From the NCBI RefSeq assembly GCF_023517775.1, contig NZ_CP082904.1, positions 4,092,001-4,156,000 on the forward strand: a DNA stretch of 64,000 nt, written 5' to 3'. Below are positions 21,907-33,577 of this stretch, piece by piece. Every line of letters starts with the position of its first letter. Within the stretch, counting starts at the first letter, position 1. The notes under the pieces were generated by a model. That model saw nothing but the letters and a program-made list of their open reading frames with translations. It made no database searches and had not been told where the DNA came from. The position numbers were made by a program, and so were the translations under genes. Source of the DNA: Mixta hanseatica (lineage in GTDB: Bacteria > Pseudomonadota > Gammaproteobacteria > Enterobacterales > Enterobacteriaceae).

Positions 21907-23658
21907 GTGGGTATATTTGACTATAAGCAACAAGAAAATAAATCATTAATTAACGACGCGCTGATTCTCAATGCTTATAGCACTGAGCTTTCTGGTTTTA
22001 GCCTGGGCGAGTCATATGAGGAAATGGCAGGGAAAGCGGGCTGGAAGCTGCTTAATGCCGAGACGCTGGGCTATAGCGGCAGCTGCGATCAGCACGATAT
22101 ATTTAACGGTGAAAATCCCTTTTACTGGTCTTCGCAGGTTAATGTATTCGGTAAATATGACGCAACTGGCGCGCTGGTTTCGATTGGCGTCTGCTACTGG
22201 GGAACCGGTGATGTTATTGACTCGCCCACCGCGAGTGAAAACACGCTGACGGACACTATCCATGACTTATTAATAGTCGTAGACGGCTTTGCCGAAAACT
22301 ATGTGAAGAACGCGTTTGGCGATCTATTAAGCCGCATTGCTGACTTTGCTACGGAAAATGGTTTAGCCGGTGAAGATGTGCTGTTTAGCGGAATGAGTCT
22401 CGGCGGTATGGCGGTGAACAGCACCGCGATGGCATCGGCTAACAATGCCTGGGATGGTTTTTATGAGGATGCCAACTATATCGCTATCTCTTTTCCGGTT
22501 CAGAATACCTATGATGATAAAGTATTAAATATTGGCTGCGAAAACGATCCGGTTTATCGCGCGCTGGAAGGCATATCGATTAATTTCCCTGACTCCTTCC
22601 TCGCTCATGATAAGCCTCTTGAGACCTGCGTGAATAATCTGGTGATGTTTAATGACTTTTACGCCGCCAATGATTTTACCCTGTTCTCAATTGCCGGGCA
22701 GATGTGGGGAACCTGGGCGGGCCATGATGCAGCAGACTATGTAGAAGGATTGCGTATCGCCCTCAATTCAAGCTTTTATGATACAACGCATAAAGATTCT
22801 ACGGTTATCGTTTCCCGCATGTCCGATGAAATGCGGGAAACCACCTGGGTAGAAGATCTGAACCGTTTTGCCCAACCGCACGAAGGTCCTACCTTTATCC
22901 TCGGCAGCGAAAAGGCGGACCTGATTGCTGGCGGCAGCGGTATTGACTACCTGGAAGGGTTCGGCGGCGACGATATCTTCCGCGACGCGGGCGGCTTTAA
23001 CATCATTATGGGCGGTGAAGGTTATGATCGATTAGAACTGGGCGGTGAGATCAGTAAAACCTCTATCGCCCAGGCGGGCGGCATTACCTTTATTAAAGGG
23101 GCCGACGGCGGCATCACGCTGCTGCAGGATGTAGAGGTCATTCAGGAAACCTACTGGAACTGGTTTGAATTTAAAAATATTAACTATTCCGTGACCAGCA
23201 ACGGGCTGGAAGTAGACGGCAAAGTCGCGCTGGGCTACGCCAATGCCGTACATGCTGATGCCACCGGCAACAGCGAAATCTTCGCCCCGGAGAACGGCGG
23301 CTTTTATCACAATGCCACCAGCTGGCTGTTCAGCTATGCGGGCGACGCCGTGATGCACGGCTCTCACAGCGATGACGTGTTTGTCAGCGGCATCGGCGAT
23401 GATGTCATGTACGCCAACGGCGGTCAGGATATTTTCCTGTTCGCCAGCGAGCACTTCGGCGATAACACCATCTATCAGTTTGGTCATGACGATAAGCTGG
23501 CGATCCTGGGCAATAAAACCATCAATGCCAACGGCAATTACCTGGATTATCTGTCGGAATGCGATGAGGGTTTGCTGTTCACCTGCGGCGACAGCAGTAT
23601 TACGCTGGTGGGTTTAACGCTTGATCAAGTGCATGAAAGCCAGTTCGTACTGGCATAA
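21907..23658 (+). CDS. RTX lipase (family I.3), second copy, intact
   Basis: A 583-residue extracellular lipase candidate. Residues 1-330 form the I.3 lipase domain, with Ser164 in GMSLGG, Asp in ENDPVYR and a His candidate in WAGHDAADY; residues 335-390 and 475-520 carry calcium-binding RTX nonapeptides (GGSGIDYLE, GGDDIFRD, GIGDDVMYANGGQDIF). The C-terminus ESQFVLA resembles uncleaved type I signals. The motif GMSLGG has Met where I.3 lipases normally have His (GHSLGG). The start is GTG with AAAGGA upstream and yields MGIFDYK, the usual start of the family. It probably uses the ABC system encoded upstream. Confidence 0.9.
   Translation: MGIFDYKQQENKSLINDALILNAYSTELSGFSLGESYEEMAGKAGWKLLNAETLGYSGSCDQHDIFNGENPFYWSSQVNVFGKYDATGALVSIGVCYWGTGDVIDSPTASENTLTDTIHDLLIVVDGFAENYVKNAFGDLLSRIADFATENGLAGEDVLFSGMSLGGMAVNSTAMASANNAWDGFYEDANYIAISFPVQNTYDDKVLNIGCENDPVYRALEGISINFPDSFLAHDKPLETCVNNLVMFNDFYAANDFTLFSIAGQMWGTWAGHDAADYVEGLRIALNSSFYDTTHKDSTVIVSRMSDEMRETTWVEDLNRFAQPHEGPTFILGSEKADLIAGGSGIDYLEGFGGDDIFRDAGGFNIIMGGEGYDRLELGGEISKTSIAQAGGITFIKGADGGITLLQDVEVIQETYWNWFEFKNINYSVTSNGLEVDGKVALGYANAVHADATGNSEIFAPENGGFYHNATSWLFSYAGDAVMHGSHSDDVFVSGIGDDVMYANGGQDIFLFASEHFGDNTIYQFGHDDKLAILGNKTINANGNYLDYLSECDEGLLFTCGDSSITLVGLTLDQVHESQFVLA
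22823..23658 (+). repeat. Direct repeat, second copy (lipase 3' region)
   Basis: Partner of 20817-21651. Near-identity in the last 471 bases with divergent 5' halves suggests recent gene conversion of the RTX and secretion-signal module. Confidence 0.9.
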
Positions 23659-23659
23659 A

Positions 23660-23690
23660 AACAACGGGTGGCTCAGGCCACCCGTTTTAG
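23660..23690. terminator. Bidirectional terminator between the second lipase and metL
   Basis: Ten-pair stem AACGGGTGGC/GCCACCCGTT (23663-23672 with 23677-23686) and a TCAG loop, with T residues on the right and A residues on the left, so it can act on both converging units. It lies within 40 bases of both stop codons. Confidence 0.8.
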
Positions 23691-23692
23691 CA

Positions 23693-26128
23693 TTACAGCA
23701 ACTGCGCCAGCCGATTAATATCAGACTGAATCGCGCCAGCCGTGACGTCGCGTCCGGCACCCGGCCCGCGGATAACCAGCGGATTATCACGATACCAGCG
23801 GCTTTCGATGGCAAAAACATTATCGCACGGCAGCAGAGCCGCCAGCGGATGTTCAGGCCGCACCGCCTCGATGCCGACACGCGCTTTGCCGTTAGCATCA
23901 AAACGCGCGACGTAGCGCAACACCAATCCCATCTCTTGCGCGGCTTCCAGACGCTGGAGCATCTGCTCGTTTAACGCATCGCTGTTTTCGAAGAAGTGAT
24001 CCACAGAGCCTTGCTCACAGTCCGCTGGCACCAGCGACTCGACGCGTACCTGATCCGGCTCGATATCGTAACCCGCCTCACGCGCCAGGATCACCAGCTT
24101 ACGCATCACATCTTGCCCGGAGAGATCGACGCGCGGGTCCGGCTCGGTTAAGCCCTGCTGCCACGCCTGATCCACCAGCTCGCTAAACGGCACCGTGCCG
24201 TCAAACTGCAGGAAAAGCCAGGAGAGCGTGCCGGAGAAAATCCCGCTGATGGAAAGAATGCTGTCGCCGCTTTCCCGCAGATCGCGCACCGTATGGTTGA
24301 CCGGCAGACCGGCGCCCACCGTGGCGTTATATAGCCAATGGCGTCCGGTTTTGGCAAACGCGTCGCGGATCTGACGCCACTGATAGCTGCCTGAGGCGCC
24401 GGCGACTTTATTGGCGCTAATCACATGAAAACCGTGGCTGGCGAAATCCAGGTACTGCCCAGCCAGCGCTTCGCTGGCGGTAACGTCCAACACCACAAGG
24501 TCATCATAAGGGTGCGCCCGCATCCACAGAAAGAGAGACTCTTCATCCTGCGCGACCGCTTCATCTTCAAAGAAGGCCAGCGCACGGCTGGCATCCACTC
24601 CTTCATAGCTCAGCAGGCTGCGACGGCTGTCCACCACGCCCGCCAGGACAAACTCGAAGCCGGTACGGGCCGACAGATTTTTTTGCTCGCGGGCAAACAG
24701 CTCCAGCCAGCGTGAACCGATATTTCCTTTACCAAACAGCATCAGGCCGATGCGTTTTTCTGCACGGAACAGCGACTGGTGCAGACCCTGCACCAAATGC
24801 TCCGTTGGACCCACACGCAGTACCGCCACCAGGCTGATCTTATCTTCCGACTGCCAGATAAACTCTACCGGCTGATCGTTGATTTGTTGCCAAAAGCGGT
24901 GGCTGTGCAGCGGATTGCGGCCGACACCCGCCCCTACCAGCGCCACCAGCGCCAGCCCTTCGCGCAGCTGCAGATGGCCCGGCAGGCCGGCATCCTGCAA
25001 CAGATCAAAAACGCTGTTGACGACTTCGGAGGTATAACAGAGTTGCAGCAGGTTGCGATCGCTATGAACGCCCATCGCCAGCGGGCGAAGCTGCGCGCGC
25101 TTCAGCAGATGATCGACCTCTTTATGCAGCGCCGTGAAATCGTGCTGCGCAGAAACTTCAATATCAATCAGGCATACATCATCATGGCTGGTGACGATAC
25201 GTGCACCGGTGCCGGAAGCCAGCACGCGCTCAATGCGCGTCGATCCCTGCTCTGGCTGATAGCTGCAGCGCAGCTGCAAATCGATATCGCTGTTGGAAAC
25301 CGGCTGCAGCGTGCGGGCATGTAACACCGGCGCCGCCAGACGCGCCAGCTCGCTGGCTTCGTCCAGGCGCAGCAGCGGCAACAGGCAGGCATCTTTAACT
25401 TTACGCGGGTCGGCGCTGTACACCCCGGCGACATCGCTCCAGATGGTGACGCGGCTTACGCCCGCCAGCGCACCGATTTGCGTGGCGGAATAGTCGGAAC
25501 CATTACGTCCCAACAGCACGGTTTCACCGGCGTCATTACGGCAGATAAAACCGGTAACCACCAGGCGTTGATGTCCATGTTGCGCCATCAGCTGCTGTAA
25601 CAGCGGCCAGGATTTGCCTTCATCCACCTGCGGCTGCGCCGCGCGCTCGGCGCGTAAAAACTCACGGGCATCCAGCCAGCAGGCTTCCAAATCGCGCTGC
25701 TGTAGCACCGCCGCCATCAGCCGCGCCGACCAGATTTCGCCGTGCCCCACCACCTCAGCGTAAACGGCATCGGTGATTTTTCCATCCAGCAACGCCGCCA
25801 GGCGCTCCAGATCCTGAATAAAACGGCTCAGCAACGGCTGAGCTAACGCCGGCGACAACAGGCCGTTGATCAGGTCGGACTGATAACGACGCAGGCTCTG
25901 CTGCACCTGATGGGCCGACAGGCGATCGTTCTGGCTCAGCTTCAGCCAGCTAATCAGTTGGTTCGTGGTGCTGCCCGCGGCGGAAACCACCATTACATCA
26001 CCCGGCTGACTGTAATCGGCCATAATGCCCGCGACACGCTGATAACAGCTAACATCGGCGAGACTGCTGCCGCCAAATTTATGCAGCTGTCTGCTGTGCG
26101 GCGCGCCCGCTGCGGCTGAAATACTCAT
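23693..26128 (-). CDS. metL: Bifunctional aspartokinase II / homoserine dehydrogenase II
   Basis: An 811-residue fusion enzyme for the first and third steps of the aspartate pathway toward methionine. The aspartokinase half (1 to about 450) opens with QLHKFGGSSLAD, the kinase signature; the homoserine dehydrogenase half (about 460-811) has LMLFGKGNIGSRW for NADPH binding and GAGLPVNHTVRD. It matches E. coli MetL (810 residues). The start lies three bases after the metB stop, so metBL is one operon. Repression by MetJ through the metB Met boxes is expected. Confidence 0.96.
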   Translation of the reverse strand: MSISAAAGAPHSRQLHKFGGSSLADVSCYQRVAGIMADYSQPGDVMVVSAAGSTTNQLISWLKLSQNDRLSAHQVQQSLRRYQSDLINGLLSPALAQPLLSRFIQDLERLAALLDGKITDAVYAEVVGHGEIWSARLMAAVLQQRDLEACWLDAREFLRAERAAQPQVDEGKSWPLLQQLMAQHGHQRLVVTGFICRNDAGETVLLGRNGSDYSATQIGALAGVSRVTIWSDVAGVYSADPRKVKDACLLPLLRLDEASELARLAAPVLHARTLQPVSNSDIDLQLRCSYQPEQGSTRIERVLASGTGARIVTSHDDVCLIDIEVSAQHDFTALHKEVDHLLKRAQLRPLAMGVHSDRNLLQLCYTSEVVNSVFDLLQDAGLPGHLQLREGLALVALVGAGVGRNPLHSHRFWQQINDQPVEFIWQSEDKISLVAVLRVGPTEHLVQGLHQSLFRAEKRIGLMLFGKGNIGSRWLELFAREQKNLSARTGFEFVLAGVVDSRRSLLSYEGVDASRALAFFEDEAVAQDEESLFLWMRAHPYDDLVVLDVTASEALAGQYLDFASHGFHVISANKVAGASGSYQWRQIRDAFAKTGRHWLYNATVGAGLPVNHTVRDLRESGDSILSISGIFSGTLSWLFLQFDGTVPFSELVDQAWQQGLTEPDPRVDLSGQDVMRKLVILAREAGYDIEPDQVRVESLVPADCEQGSVDHFFENSDALNEQMLQRLEAAQEMGLVLRYVARFDANGKARVGIEAVRPEHPLAALLPCDNVFAIESRWYRDNPLVIRGPGAGRDVTAGAIQSDINRLAQLL

Positions 26129-26131
26129 CTT

Positions 26132-27292
26132 TTAATCCTCGGCTGCGATCCGGAATGCATTATCCAGATCGGCGATTAAATCTTCATGATCCTCTATCCC
26201 AACCGACACGCGCAGTAAGGTATCGGAAATCCCCGCCGCCGCACGCGCTTCCGCCGACATCCCGGCATGAGTCATAGTGGCGGTATGGGAAATCAAGCTT
26301 TCTACTCCTCCCAGCGATTCCGCGAGGGTAAATAATTCCAGCGCTTTCAGGAAACGGCGCAGACGCTGTTCGTCGCCGTCGAGCTCAAAACTTAACATGG
26401 CGCCAAAGCCGCGCTGTTGACGTACCGCATGCTGATGGCCCGGGTTTTGCGGCAAAGAAGGATGATACAGTTTTTTCACCAGCGGCTGCTGCTGCAAATA
26501 GTCCACAATCGCCAGCGCATTACGCTGCGCCGCTGCCATCCGCGGGCCCAGAGTTCGCATTCCGCGCAGCAGTAGATAGCTGTCGAAAGCAGAACCGGTT
26601 ACGCCAATATTGTTCGCCCACCAGGCGAGTTCGGTCGCTACCGCCGCATCTTTAGCGATCACTGCACCGGCGACCACATCAGAGTGGCCATTAAGGTATT
26701 TAGTGCAGGAATGCACCACCAAATCGGCCCCCAGCGCCAGCGGGTTTTGCAGCGCCGGGCTTAAAAAGGTGTTATCCACCACGCTCACTGCGCCGGCGGC
26801 ACGCGCAGCCTGACAAATCGCGGCGATATCCACCACGCGCAGCAGCGGATTGCTGGGGCTTTCCACCAGCACCAGCTTCGGCTGTTCAGCCAGCGCCGCC
26901 TGCAACGCCTCGGCATCGCCCTGATCGACAAACTTCACGCGATAGGCGCCGCGCTTGCTTTGGCTGTCGAACAGACGATAGCTGCCGCCGTAACAGTCAT
27001 GGGGCGCGACCAACAGATCGCCAGGCTTCAGAAACAGCGTACAGACCAGATGAATAGCGGACATACCGGTGTTGGTCATGACTGCGCCGGCACCGCCTTC
27101 CAGTTCGGCCAGCGCCCGCTGCACCACGTCACGCGTAGGATTACCACGACGCGAATAGTCATGGGCGCGAGGCTGATTGAAATCAGTGAAGTTATAGGTG
27201 CTGGAAAGGTGAATCGGAGGGACAACGCAGCCATACTGCTGATCATCATTCAAACCGCTGCGCACTGCGATGGTTGCCTGTTTACGCGTCAT
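26132..27292 (-). CDS. metB: Cystathionine gamma-synthase
   Basis: A 386-residue PLP enzyme that forms cystathionine from O-succinylhomoserine and cysteine. PLP-binding Lys198 is in HSCTKYLNGHSD; SRRGNPTRD and ESPSNPLLRV are family segments. I start at the ATG giving MTRKQATIAVRSGL, as in E. coli; the open frame runs 27 codons further upstream but through sequence not typical of the family. Divergent from metJ with Met boxes between, and first gene of metBL. Confidence 0.96.
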   Translation of the reverse strand: MTRKQATIAVRSGLNDDQQYGCVVPPIHLSSTYNFTDFNQPRAHDYSRRGNPTRDVVQRALAELEGGAGAVMTNTGMSAIHLVCTLFLKPGDLLVAPHDCYGGSYRLFDSQSKRGAYRVKFVDQGDAEALQAALAEQPKLVLVESPSNPLLRVVDIAAICQAARAAGAVSVVDNTFLSPALQNPLALGADLVVHSCTKYLNGHSDVVAGAVIAKDAAVATELAWWANNIGVTGSAFDSYLLLRGMRTLGPRMAAAQRNALAIVDYLQQQPLVKKLYHPSLPQNPGHQHAVRQQRGFGAMLSFELDGDEQRLRRFLKALELFTLAESLGGVESLISHTATMTHAGMSAEARAAAGISDTLLRVSVGIEDHEDLIADLDNAFRIAAED

Positions 27293-27351
27293 AGTGCTTA
27301 CTGTTCCTGAAAGGCCCTGAAAGAAGGCTAACAGGATAACATTAGTCCAGT

Positions 27352-27383
27352 AGACGTCAATACATCTGGACATCTAAATGTCT
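27352..27383. promoter_or_regulatory. MetJ operator (four Met boxes) between metB and metJ
   Basis: Four adjacent octamers in phase: AGACGTCA (7 of 8), ATACATCT (6 of 8), GGACATCT (6 of 8) and AAATGTCT (6 of 8) against AGACGTCT. The position between divergent metBL and metJ matches E. coli, where MetJ with S-adenosylmethionine represses both. Confidence 0.85.
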
Positions 27384-27572
27384 TTGCGTATAGATTGAGC
27401 AAATGTGCAATAACCGCTAAAATTGCAGTGAATTGCCTTCTGCTGCCAACGCAAGCCACGAAAAATCAGCGAAGTTACGTATTAAATGCTGACATTGATT
27501 AGTGAGGCGTGGAAATATCGGGCATAATTGGCTGATTTTCGACAATTTAACTTTTAAAAATTAAGGTAACTC

Positions 27573-27890
27573 ATGGCTGAATGGAATGGCGAATATATCA
27601 GCCCTTATGCTGAGCACGGTAAGAAGAGCGAGCAGGTCAAAAAAATTACCGTGTCTATTCCGCTGAAAGTACTGAAAATCCTGACAGATGAACGTACGCG
27701 CCGCCAGGTAAACAATCTGCGTCATGCCACTAACAGCGAGCTGTTATGCGAAGCATTTCTGCATGCCTTTACCGGCCAGCCGCTGCCGGACGACGTTGAT
27801 CTGCGCAAAGAGCGCAGCGATGAAATTCCGGAAGAGGCGAAGAAGATTATGCGTGAGCTGGGTAAAGATCCCGATACCTGGGAATATTGA
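27573..27890 (+). CDS. metJ: Methionine repressor MetJ
   Basis: A 105-residue ribbon-helix-helix repressor using S-adenosylmethionine as corepressor. The beta strand [12 protein letters not shown] (residues 22-33) contacts the Met box; [17 protein letters not shown] is the following helix. Length equals that of E. coli MetJ. The start is preceded by TTAAGGTAACTC. It regulates the metB and metF operators seen in this window. Confidence 0.97.
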   Translation: MAEWNGEYISPYAEHGKKSEQVKKITVSIPLKVLKILTDERTRRQVNNLRHATNSELLCEAFLHAFTGQPLPDDVDLRKERSDEIPEEAKKIMRELGKDPDTWEY

Positions 27891-27910
27891 TACGCTGTTT
27901 TTTGCGCATA

Positions 27911-27938
27911 AAAAAACCCAGCCGAAGCTGGGTTTTTT
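27911..27938. terminator. Bidirectional terminator between metJ and rpmE
   Basis: Stem CCCAGC/GCTGGG (27917-27922 with 27927-27932) with a CGAA tetraloop, flanked by A residues on the left and six T on the right. It lies between converging metJ and rpmE. Confidence 0.85.
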
Positions 27939-27982
27939 CTTGCATCCGCTCCGTCGAATAACGGTAGCGTCTGCCGGGAAAC

Positions 27983-28195
27983 TTATTTGCTGCCCGGAAT
28001 GCTGAAGCGTTTGTTGAAGCGCTCAACACGACCACCGGTATCAACAACACGCTGTTTGCCGGTGTAGAACGGGTGGCACTGGCCGCACACGTCCAGGTTC
28101 AGATCGTGACCCACGGTTGAGCGAGTTTTGATCACATTACCGCAAGAACAAGTTGCAGTAATTTCAACATACTTAGGATGAATACCTTCTTTCAT
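27983..28195 (-). CDS. rpmE: 50S ribosomal protein L31 (zinc-binding form)
   Basis: A 70-residue ribosomal protein with the four zinc ligands of the C+ form: Cys16, Cys18, Cys37 and Cys40 (TCSCGN and VCGQC). It starts MKEGIHPKY, the usual N-terminus. It is divergent from priA, as in E. coli. Confidence 0.97.
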   Translation of the reverse strand: MKEGIHPKYVEITATCSCGNVIKTRSTVGHDLNLDVCGQCHPFYTGKQRVVDTGGRVERFNKRFSIPGSK

Positions 28196-28288
28196 GGGGT
28201 AACCTCAGTAAAGGCCGTGTCGCTCTCCCGCGCCAGGAAAAACCTGCGCCGGCACCACACGTGGATTGAACATTCTGGTGATTTTTGA

Positions 28289-30607
<2,319 letters not shown>

Positions 30608-30709
30608 CGCTCCCTGCTTGTAAGGTTTGCGAGCTGGATCGAAAAACCTCGAATAAGTCACATTTTTTATGCAATTAAGGTAACGGCACCTCATACAATC
30701 TGTTAAAAA

Positions 30710-30725
30710 TGTGATGGCCGTCAGC
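30710..30725. promoter_or_regulatory. Possible CRP half-site upstream of cytR
   Basis: TGTGA-N6-TCAGC: one perfect half and three of five bases in the other half of the CRP consensus, about 70 bases before cytR. In E. coli cytR is controlled by CRP and CytR. The match is modest. Confidence 0.3.
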
Positions 30726-30795
30726 TTTAATCGCAACAAGCGCAGCAGGCGACAGACGACATATTATTATTCAGGCCGGTGTAAGGAGATAAGCG

Positions 30796-31821
30796 TTGGA
30801 GCAGAACCAGGAGTCGACGGCAGCTACTATGAAAGATGTGGCTGAGCGTGCGGGGGTTTCAACCGCCACCGTATCCCGCGCACTGATGAACCCTGAAAAG
30901 GTCTCAGCGACAACCCGCCAAAAAGTTGAGCAGGCGGTAATTGAAGTGGGCTACTCTCCTCATGCTCTGGCGCGCAATGCCAAACGCAGCGAATCACGCA
31001 CTATTCTGGTTATCGTTCCCGATATCTGCGATCCCTTTTTTAGCGAAATCATTCGTGGCGTTGAAGTAACGGCGGCCGCTGAAGGCTATCTGGTGCTGAT
31101 CGGCGACTGCGCGCATCAGAATCAGCAGGAAAAAACCTTTCTGAGTCTAATGCTGACGCGCCAGATTGACGGCATGGTGCTGCTCGGCTCCCAGGTGCCT
31201 TTCGATACCGGCGTGGAAGAGCAGCGCGGTTTACCGCCGATGGTCATGGCCAATGAATTCTCGCCCGATCTCGAATTGCCGACGGTACATATCGATAACC
31301 TGACCGCCGCCTTTGAGGCGGTGAACCATCTGTGGCAGCTGGGCCATCGCCGCATCGCCTGCATTGCCGGCCCGGAAGAGATGCCGCTCAGCCACTACCG
31401 TTTGCAGGGCTATATCCAGGCGCTGCGCCGGCATGGACAGGCGATTGAACCACGCTACATTGTGCGCGGCGATTTTACTTTTGAAGCCGGCTCCGCGGCG
31501 TTTAAGCGGCTGATGGCATTACCGCAGCCGCCTCAGGCGCTGTTTTGCCATAACGATATTATGGCGCTGGGCGCGATGTCGCAGGCGAAAAGCATGGGGC
31601 TGCGCATCCCGCAGGATATCTCTCTGGTTGGTTTTGATGATATCGAACTCTCACGTTACAGTGATCCACCACTGACCACTATTGCGCAGCCGCGCTTTGC
31701 TCTGGGACGCGAAGCGATGCTGCTGTTGCTGGAGCAGCTGCAGGGACGCACCGTGAATAACGGCTCGCGCCTGCTGGAGTTTGAACTCAAACTGCGCGGA
31801 AGCACAATGCACGCCAGCTAA
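30796..31821 (+). CDS. cytR: Cytidine-responsive repressor CytR (LacI family)
   Basis: A 341-residue LacI-type regulator of nucleoside uptake and catabolism that acts with CRP; cytidine is the inducer. The helix-turn-helix is TMKDVAERAGVSTATVSRAL, then a hinge and a periplasmic-binding-like domain (TILVIVPDICDPFFSEI). The frame opens at TTG 30796, seven bases after AAGGAG; the next ATG (codon 12) is inside the DNA-binding domain, so the TTG is the likely start. It lies between priA and ftsN, as in E. coli. Confidence 0.95.
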   Translation: MEQNQESTAATMKDVAERAGVSTATVSRALMNPEKVSATTRQKVEQAVIEVGYSPHALARNAKRSESRTILVIVPDICDPFFSEIIRGVEVTAAAEGYLVLIGDCAHQNQQEKTFLSLMLTRQIDGMVLLGSQVPFDTGVEEQRGLPPMVMANEFSPDLELPTVHIDNLTAAFEAVNHLWQLGHRRIACIAGPEEMPLSHYRLQGYIQALRRHGQAIEPRYIVRGDFTFEAGSAAFKRLMALPQPPQALFCHNDIMALGAMSQAKSMGLRIPQDISLVGFDDIELSRYSDPPLTTIAQPRFALGREAMLLLLEQLQGRTVNNGSRLLEFELKLRGSTMHAS

Positions 31822-31936
31822 GCGCATCCACGCTCCTGATCGGTCAGTTTCAGCAGATTCTTAAACGACTCACCGCTGGTCAAACTTCCAGCCCTTGAGT
31901 AACATGGCGGGCTAATAGCTGGATAGCTAAAGCGTT

Positions 31937-31956
31937 GCGCTAACTTAGCGCGTTTT
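31937..31956 (+). terminator. Probable terminator after cytR
   Basis: Inverted repeat GCGCTA/TAGCGC with a three-base loop followed by GTTTT. It lies about 115 bases after the cytR stop and before ftsN. Confidence 0.55.
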
Positions 31957-31997
31957 ATCCAGCGGGCATTTTCTTCTTTGAATTAGCGGAACGATTA

Positions 31998-32945
31998 GTG
32001 GCACAAAAAGATTATGTAGGCCGCGGGCGTTCGACAGGGACGCGTCGCAAGAAAAGTAATAGCCGCAGCAAGAAACGCAACGGCAGCTCCGGCGTTTCAA
32101 AAATAATGATAGGGCTGGCGGTAGCGGTGCTGGTGGCATTCGCGGGCGGGCTGTGGTTTATCGCCCACCATAAAAAAGAAGAGACGCCGGTAATCCCGGA
32201 TCATAAGGTCAGCGGCAACGGGCTGCCGCCGAAGCCGGAAGAGCGTTGGAAATATATTAAAGAGCTGGAAAACCGTCAGCTTAGCGTGCCCACACCAAAA
32301 GAGCCTTCCGCTGGCGGCGAAGTTCAGTCGCAGACTCAGCTTACTGATGAGCAGCGTCAACTGCTGGAGCAAATGCAGGCCGATATGCGCCAGGCACCGA
32401 CTCAGCTAAACGAAGTCCCGTGGAATGAACAAACGCCGATGCAGCGCCAGCAGACGCTACAGCGTCAGCAACAGCAGCTGCAACAACAGCAGTTACAGCA
32501 GCAGCGCCTTGAACAACAGCAGCGCGCTCAACAGCAGCAGCGCCTTGAGCAGCAGCAACGTCTACAGCAACAGCGTGTTCAGCAGCAGCAAACTACTCAG
32601 CAAACCCATATGCTGCCGCAAAATGGATCTCAGTCGGTAAACGCGCCGAAGTCGCAGGATAACAGCCGCGTTAAACCGCAGGAAACGGCTAAAGCCAAAG
32701 CGGTGGAGAAAGAGAAGTCGCAGCGCTGGATGGTGCAGTGCGGCTCGTTTAAAGGCAGCGAGCAGGCGGAATCAATACGCGCCCAATTGGCCTTTGAAGG
32801 TTTTGAAAGCCGGATCACCAACGGCGGCGGCTGGAACCGTGTGGTTATCGGGCCTTACAACAGCCGCGCCAGCGCCGACAGCACGCTGAAACGCCTGCGC
32901 AGTTCCGGTCATTCTGGCTGTATTCCTCTCGCCGTTGGGGGTTGA
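31998..32945 (+). CDS. ftsN: Essential cell division protein FtsN
   Basis: A 315-residue divisome protein that activates septal peptidoglycan synthesis. A short basic cytoplasmic tail (1-34), one membrane segment (about 35-55), a periplasmic linker very rich in Gln (about 145-205) and a C-terminal SPOR domain that binds denuded septal glycan (about 235-315, RWMVQCGSFKGSEQAE). The start is GTG, as I recall for E. coli ftsN, giving MAQKDYVGRG. The Gln-rich part is encoded by runs of CAG and CAA and is likely variable in length between strains. Confidence 0.95.
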   Translation: MAQKDYVGRGRSTGTRRKKSNSRSKKRNGSSGVSKIMIGLAVAVLVAFAGGLWFIAHHKKEETPVIPDHKVSGNGLPPKPEERWKYIKELENRQLSVPTPKEPSAGGEVQSQTQLTDEQRQLLEQMQADMRQAPTQLNEVPWNEQTPMQRQQTLQRQQQQLQQQQLQQQRLEQQQRAQQQQRLEQQQRLQQQRVQQQQTTQQTHMLPQNGSQSVNAPKSQDNSRVKPQETAKAKAVEKEKSQRWMVQCGSFKGSEQAESIRAQLAFEGFESRITNGGGWNRVVIGPYNSRASADSTLKRLRSSGHSGCIPLAVGG

Positions 32946-33035
32946 AACCCTCCAAACCTGCCCCATATCTTGTTGCATTATGCTTCGCGCCACGCAGCGC
33001 GAAGCGCTTTTTCCACTGTAACAAGGGGTCTGCCC

Positions 33036-33566
33036 GTGACAACGATAGTAAGTGTACGACGCAACGGCCACGTAGTAATTGGCGGTGATGGCCAGGCTAC
33101 GCTCGGTAATACCGTAATGAAAGGCAACGTCAAAAAAGTGCGCCGTCTCTACAATGATAAGGTGATTGCGGGTTTTGCTGGCGGTACAGCCGATGCCTTT
33201 ACGCTGTTTGAACTTTTCGAGCGCAAGCTGGAAATGCATCAGGGCCATTTGGTTAAAGCCGCGGTGGAACTTGCTAAAGACTGGCGTACCGACCGCATGC
33301 TGCGCAAGCTTGAAGCGCTGCTGGCGGTGGCGGATGAAAACGCCTCTCTGATTATTACCGGTAATGGTGATGTCATCCAACCTGAAAACGATCTGATCGC
33401 GATTGGCTCCGGCGGCCCGTACGCTCAGGCGGCGGCACGCGCCCTGCTGGAAAATACCGAGCTTAGCGCTCGCGACATTACCGAAAAAGCGTTGGGTATT
33501 GCAGGTGACATTTGCATCTATACCAACCACAATCTGACTATTGAAGAATTAGCGTCCAAGGCGTAA
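33036..33566 (+). CDS. hslV: HslV peptidase subunit of the HslUV protease
   Basis: A 176-residue proteasome-like threonine peptidase. After Met removal the catalytic Thr leads ([11 protein letters not shown]). [16 protein letters not shown] and FAGGTADAF are family segments. The start is GTG 33036 after AAGGGG, which places Thr correctly; the longer open frame from 32970 would bury the catalytic Thr. It is followed by hslU after 11 bases; the pair is a heat-shock operon in E. coli. Confidence 0.96.
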   Translation: MTTIVSVRRNGHVVIGGDGQATLGNTVMKGNVKKVRRLYNDKVIAGFAGGTADAFTLFELFERKLEMHQGHLVKAAVELAKDWRTDRMLRKLEALLAVADENASLIITGNGDVIQPENDLIAIGSGGPYAQAAARALLENTELSARDITEKALGIAGDICIYTNHNLTIEELASKA

Positions 33567-33577
33567 GGATCGAAACT

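Noticed and set aside
24425-25324. Long open frames on the plus strand opposite metL, and similar ones opposite other GC-rich genes
   Set aside because: They are antisense shadows of a well-supported gene, with no ribosome sites or domains.
32450-32600. CAG/CAA repeat tract that looked like a microsatellite
   Set aside because: It encodes the Gln-rich linker of FtsN in the correct frame; Gln-rich linkers are normal in FtsN of this group.
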